This document shows positions 62,971-64,000 of a stretch of 64,000 nt of DNA, piece after piece. Origin of the DNA: Butyrivibrio sp. VCD2006 (GTDB lineage Bacteria; Bacillota; Clostridia; Lachnospirales; Lachnospiraceae). The stretch's first letter is position 1. Each line of letters begins with the position of its first letter. A program made the position numbers and the translations under genes. Under the pieces are notes generated by a model. That model made no database searches. It was not told where the DNA came from and saw nothing but the letters and a program-made list of their open reading frames with translations. Location of the stretch: NCBI RefSeq assembly GCF_000423925.1, contig NZ_AUIX01000022.1, forward strand, positions 1 to 64,000, in the 5' to 3' direction.

Positions 62971-63673
62971 GAAAAAAGTAATTATTCTGATAGTTGAGGG
63001 ATCAACAGATAAAGCGGCATTAGGTACTATAATGCAGGAATATTTTTCATCTGAGGAAGTTGCATTTTTAGTGGTTCGTGGCGATATTACTACAGAATTA
63101 TATGTGACAAAAGAGAATATTGTTTCGCGCCTTAATGATAAAGTAGAGCAACTTATGAACAAATATGGTTATGATCCGGAAGATGTGGTAGAGATAATCC
63201 ATATGGTTGATACGGATGGCGCATTTATAGATTCGGAGTCAGTTGTTGATAATGAAGCTGCAGAAGAGACACTATATTACACTGACCATATTGAAACCAA
63301 AGACGTAAATGGTATCGTAAAACGTAATGAGCGAAAGAGCGGCATTTTGGAAAAACTATATTTAACAGGGCATATTTGTGATAGCTTAAGTGATACCGGA
63401 AACGGAATAAAATATAGGGTGTATTATAATTCCTGCAATTTGGAGCATGTACTATATGGAGAATTAAAGCCTTATACTGACGAGGAAAAGGAAGAACTTG
63501 CAGATGACTTTGCTGAAAAATATGAGGGAAACGTAGAAGGGTTTATAGAATTTATCCTAAATCCTGAATTTGCGGTTACAGGACCATATAAAAGAACATG
63601 GACTTTTATAGAAAAGGAAAAGAACTCTTTAAATAGATATACAAATTTGGGGATAATATTTACTAAGGAATAA
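62957..63673 (+). CDS. TOPRIM-like nuclease effector, AbiLii type
   Basis: 238 residues; TTG start at 62957 overlapping the ATPase gene by 14 bases, with gggaag just upstream, so coupled translation. TOPRIM motifs: Glu14 in ILIVEGSTDKAAL, and the DxD pair Asp85/Asp87 in MVDTDGAFID. The segment HIETKDVNGIVKRNERKSG, then NSCNLEHVLYGELK and SLNRYTNLGIIF, is what I recall of AbiLii-like proteins. RloB and AriB (DUF4435) are related alternatives. Predicted to cut nucleic acid when released by the ATPase. The gene ends 25 bases before the right duplicated junction. Confidence 0.75.
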   Translation: MGDYKKKVIILIVEGSTDKAALGTIMQEYFSSEEVAFLVVRGDITTELYVTKENIVSRLNDKVEQLMNKYGYDPEDVVEIIHMVDTDGAFIDSESVVDNEAAEETLYYTDHIETKDVNGIVKRNERKSGILEKLYLTGHICDSLSDTGNGIKYRVYYNSCNLEHVLYGELKPYTDEEKEELADDFAEKYEGNVEGFIEFILNPEFAVTGPYKRTWTFIEKEKNSLNRYTNLGIIFTKE

Positions 63674-63698
63674 GTATTTTCTCCAGCCGGTTTTCTAG

Positions 63699-63794
63699 GA
63701 TCAAAGTGACGCTAGATATAATTGTGTGCCGAATCAGCTATGGCGTAAGGAGATAAAAAATGTTTCAAATAATACCTAAACGGCTGACGATAGT
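63699..63794 (+). repeat. Right copy of 96-bp direct repeat flanking the defence cassette
   Basis: Repeats the GT2 C-terminal codons (with one Ile-to-Val difference), stop, ribosome-binding site and DUF2304 start. It supplies the intact 5' end for the DUF2304 gene. Confidence 0.95.
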
Positions 63795-64000
63795 CCTTAT
63801 CATCGTCATTGTTGCCTACTTCACTATAATTCTTTCACTACTGAAGCATAAAAAGCTAAACATGAAGTACACACTACTGTGGCTCTTTACAGGAGTGGCT
63901 TTTCTGATACTTGTGTTAAGACCAGAGATACTAGTCTGGTTCCTGAGAATGATTGGAATTGTTGGAACCATGAATGGACTTTTCCTCGTTCTGATTGGAT
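63760..64000 (+). CDS. DUF2304 family small membrane protein (partial, runs off window)
   Basis: At least 80 residues from ATG 63760 with aaggagataaaaa upstream; the gene continues past the window end. Three membrane helices are visible: LTIVLIIVIVAYFTIILSLL, YTLLWLFTGVAFLILVL and IGIVGTMNGLFLVLIG. DUF2304 proteins regularly follow DPM1-like GT2 genes in Firmicute surface-glycan loci and are thought to anchor or assist them. The start codon region is the right half of the 96-bp duplication. Confidence 0.88.
   Translation, partial: MFQIIPKRLTIVLIIVIVAYFTIILSLLKHKKLNMKYTLLWLFTGVAFLILVLRPEILVWFLRMIGIVGTMNGLFLVLIG

Overview
The window looks like chromosome from a low-to-mid GC Lachnospiraceae bacterium, most likely Butyrivibrio, Pseudobutyrivibrio or a close relative. 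This is an inference from gene content: many sugar-binding lipoproteins, a ChvE/GguAB-type sugar transporter, intracellular GH31 and GH3 glycosidases, YesM/YesN-style two-component regulators, a probable sigma-28 promoter before a chemoreceptor, and Shine-Dalgarno spacing typical of Firmicutes. There is no rRNA, tRNA or CRISPR array.

Layout. 0-9.9 kb: an XpaC/TelA pair followed by a 36-bp tandem repeat, galactokinase, two small membrane proteins, a VanW/G5 cell-wall protein, a HypE-like AIR-synthase protein, a 181-bp near-perfect palindrome, and an Lrp regulator coupled to an aminotransferase. 9.9-19.3 kb: mostly housekeeping genes: an HtrA-like protein that has lost its catalytic triad, YhaM, MutS2, an OmpR/PhoR pair, TrmL and RlmD. 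19.3-21.8 kb: a graveyard of mobile-element pieces (RepA fragment, HTH gene with a consensus promoter and operator, BECR-like protein, serine recombinase N-terminus, IS91-type transposase fragment, M13 peptidase fragment). 21.9-31.5 kb: a sugar-sensing and uptake locus in which a membrane-tethered binding protein, LytS-type kinase, YesN-type regulator and second binding lipoprotein precede a ChvE-GguA-GguB transporter. 31.8-43.8 kb: degenerate GGDEF protein, MglB-like orphan lipoprotein, OGG glycosylase, GH114-like protein, thiamine pyrophosphokinase, GH31, serine hydrolase, GH3 and a PHP phosphoesterase. 43.9-51 kb: a UgpC/A/E/B-type transporter whose binding protein has an added C-terminal membrane anchor, an acidic lipoprotein and a YtfQ-like orphan lipoprotein. 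51-54 kb (minus strand): an unknown Ser/Ala-rich protein and a chemoreceptor. 54.2-64 kb: surface polysaccharide genes (two GT4 transferases, Wzm/Wzt export ABC, polyprenyl-sugar-type membrane transferase, GT2, DUF2304).

Two things stand out. First, a family of palindromic elements (ten full copies of about 47 or 100 bp, plus fragments) lies between genes, always in the same orientation. In nine of ten cases its ggatgaggg end sits directly before a start codon, and its hairpins vary by compensatory changes, pointing to a conserved RNA structure in 5' leaders. Second, a two-gene AAA-ATPase plus TOPRIM cassette resembling AbiL-type phage defence is inserted precisely between the GT2 gene and its DUF2304 partner. 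It is flanked by a 96-bp direct duplication of that gene junction, so both host genes remain intact.
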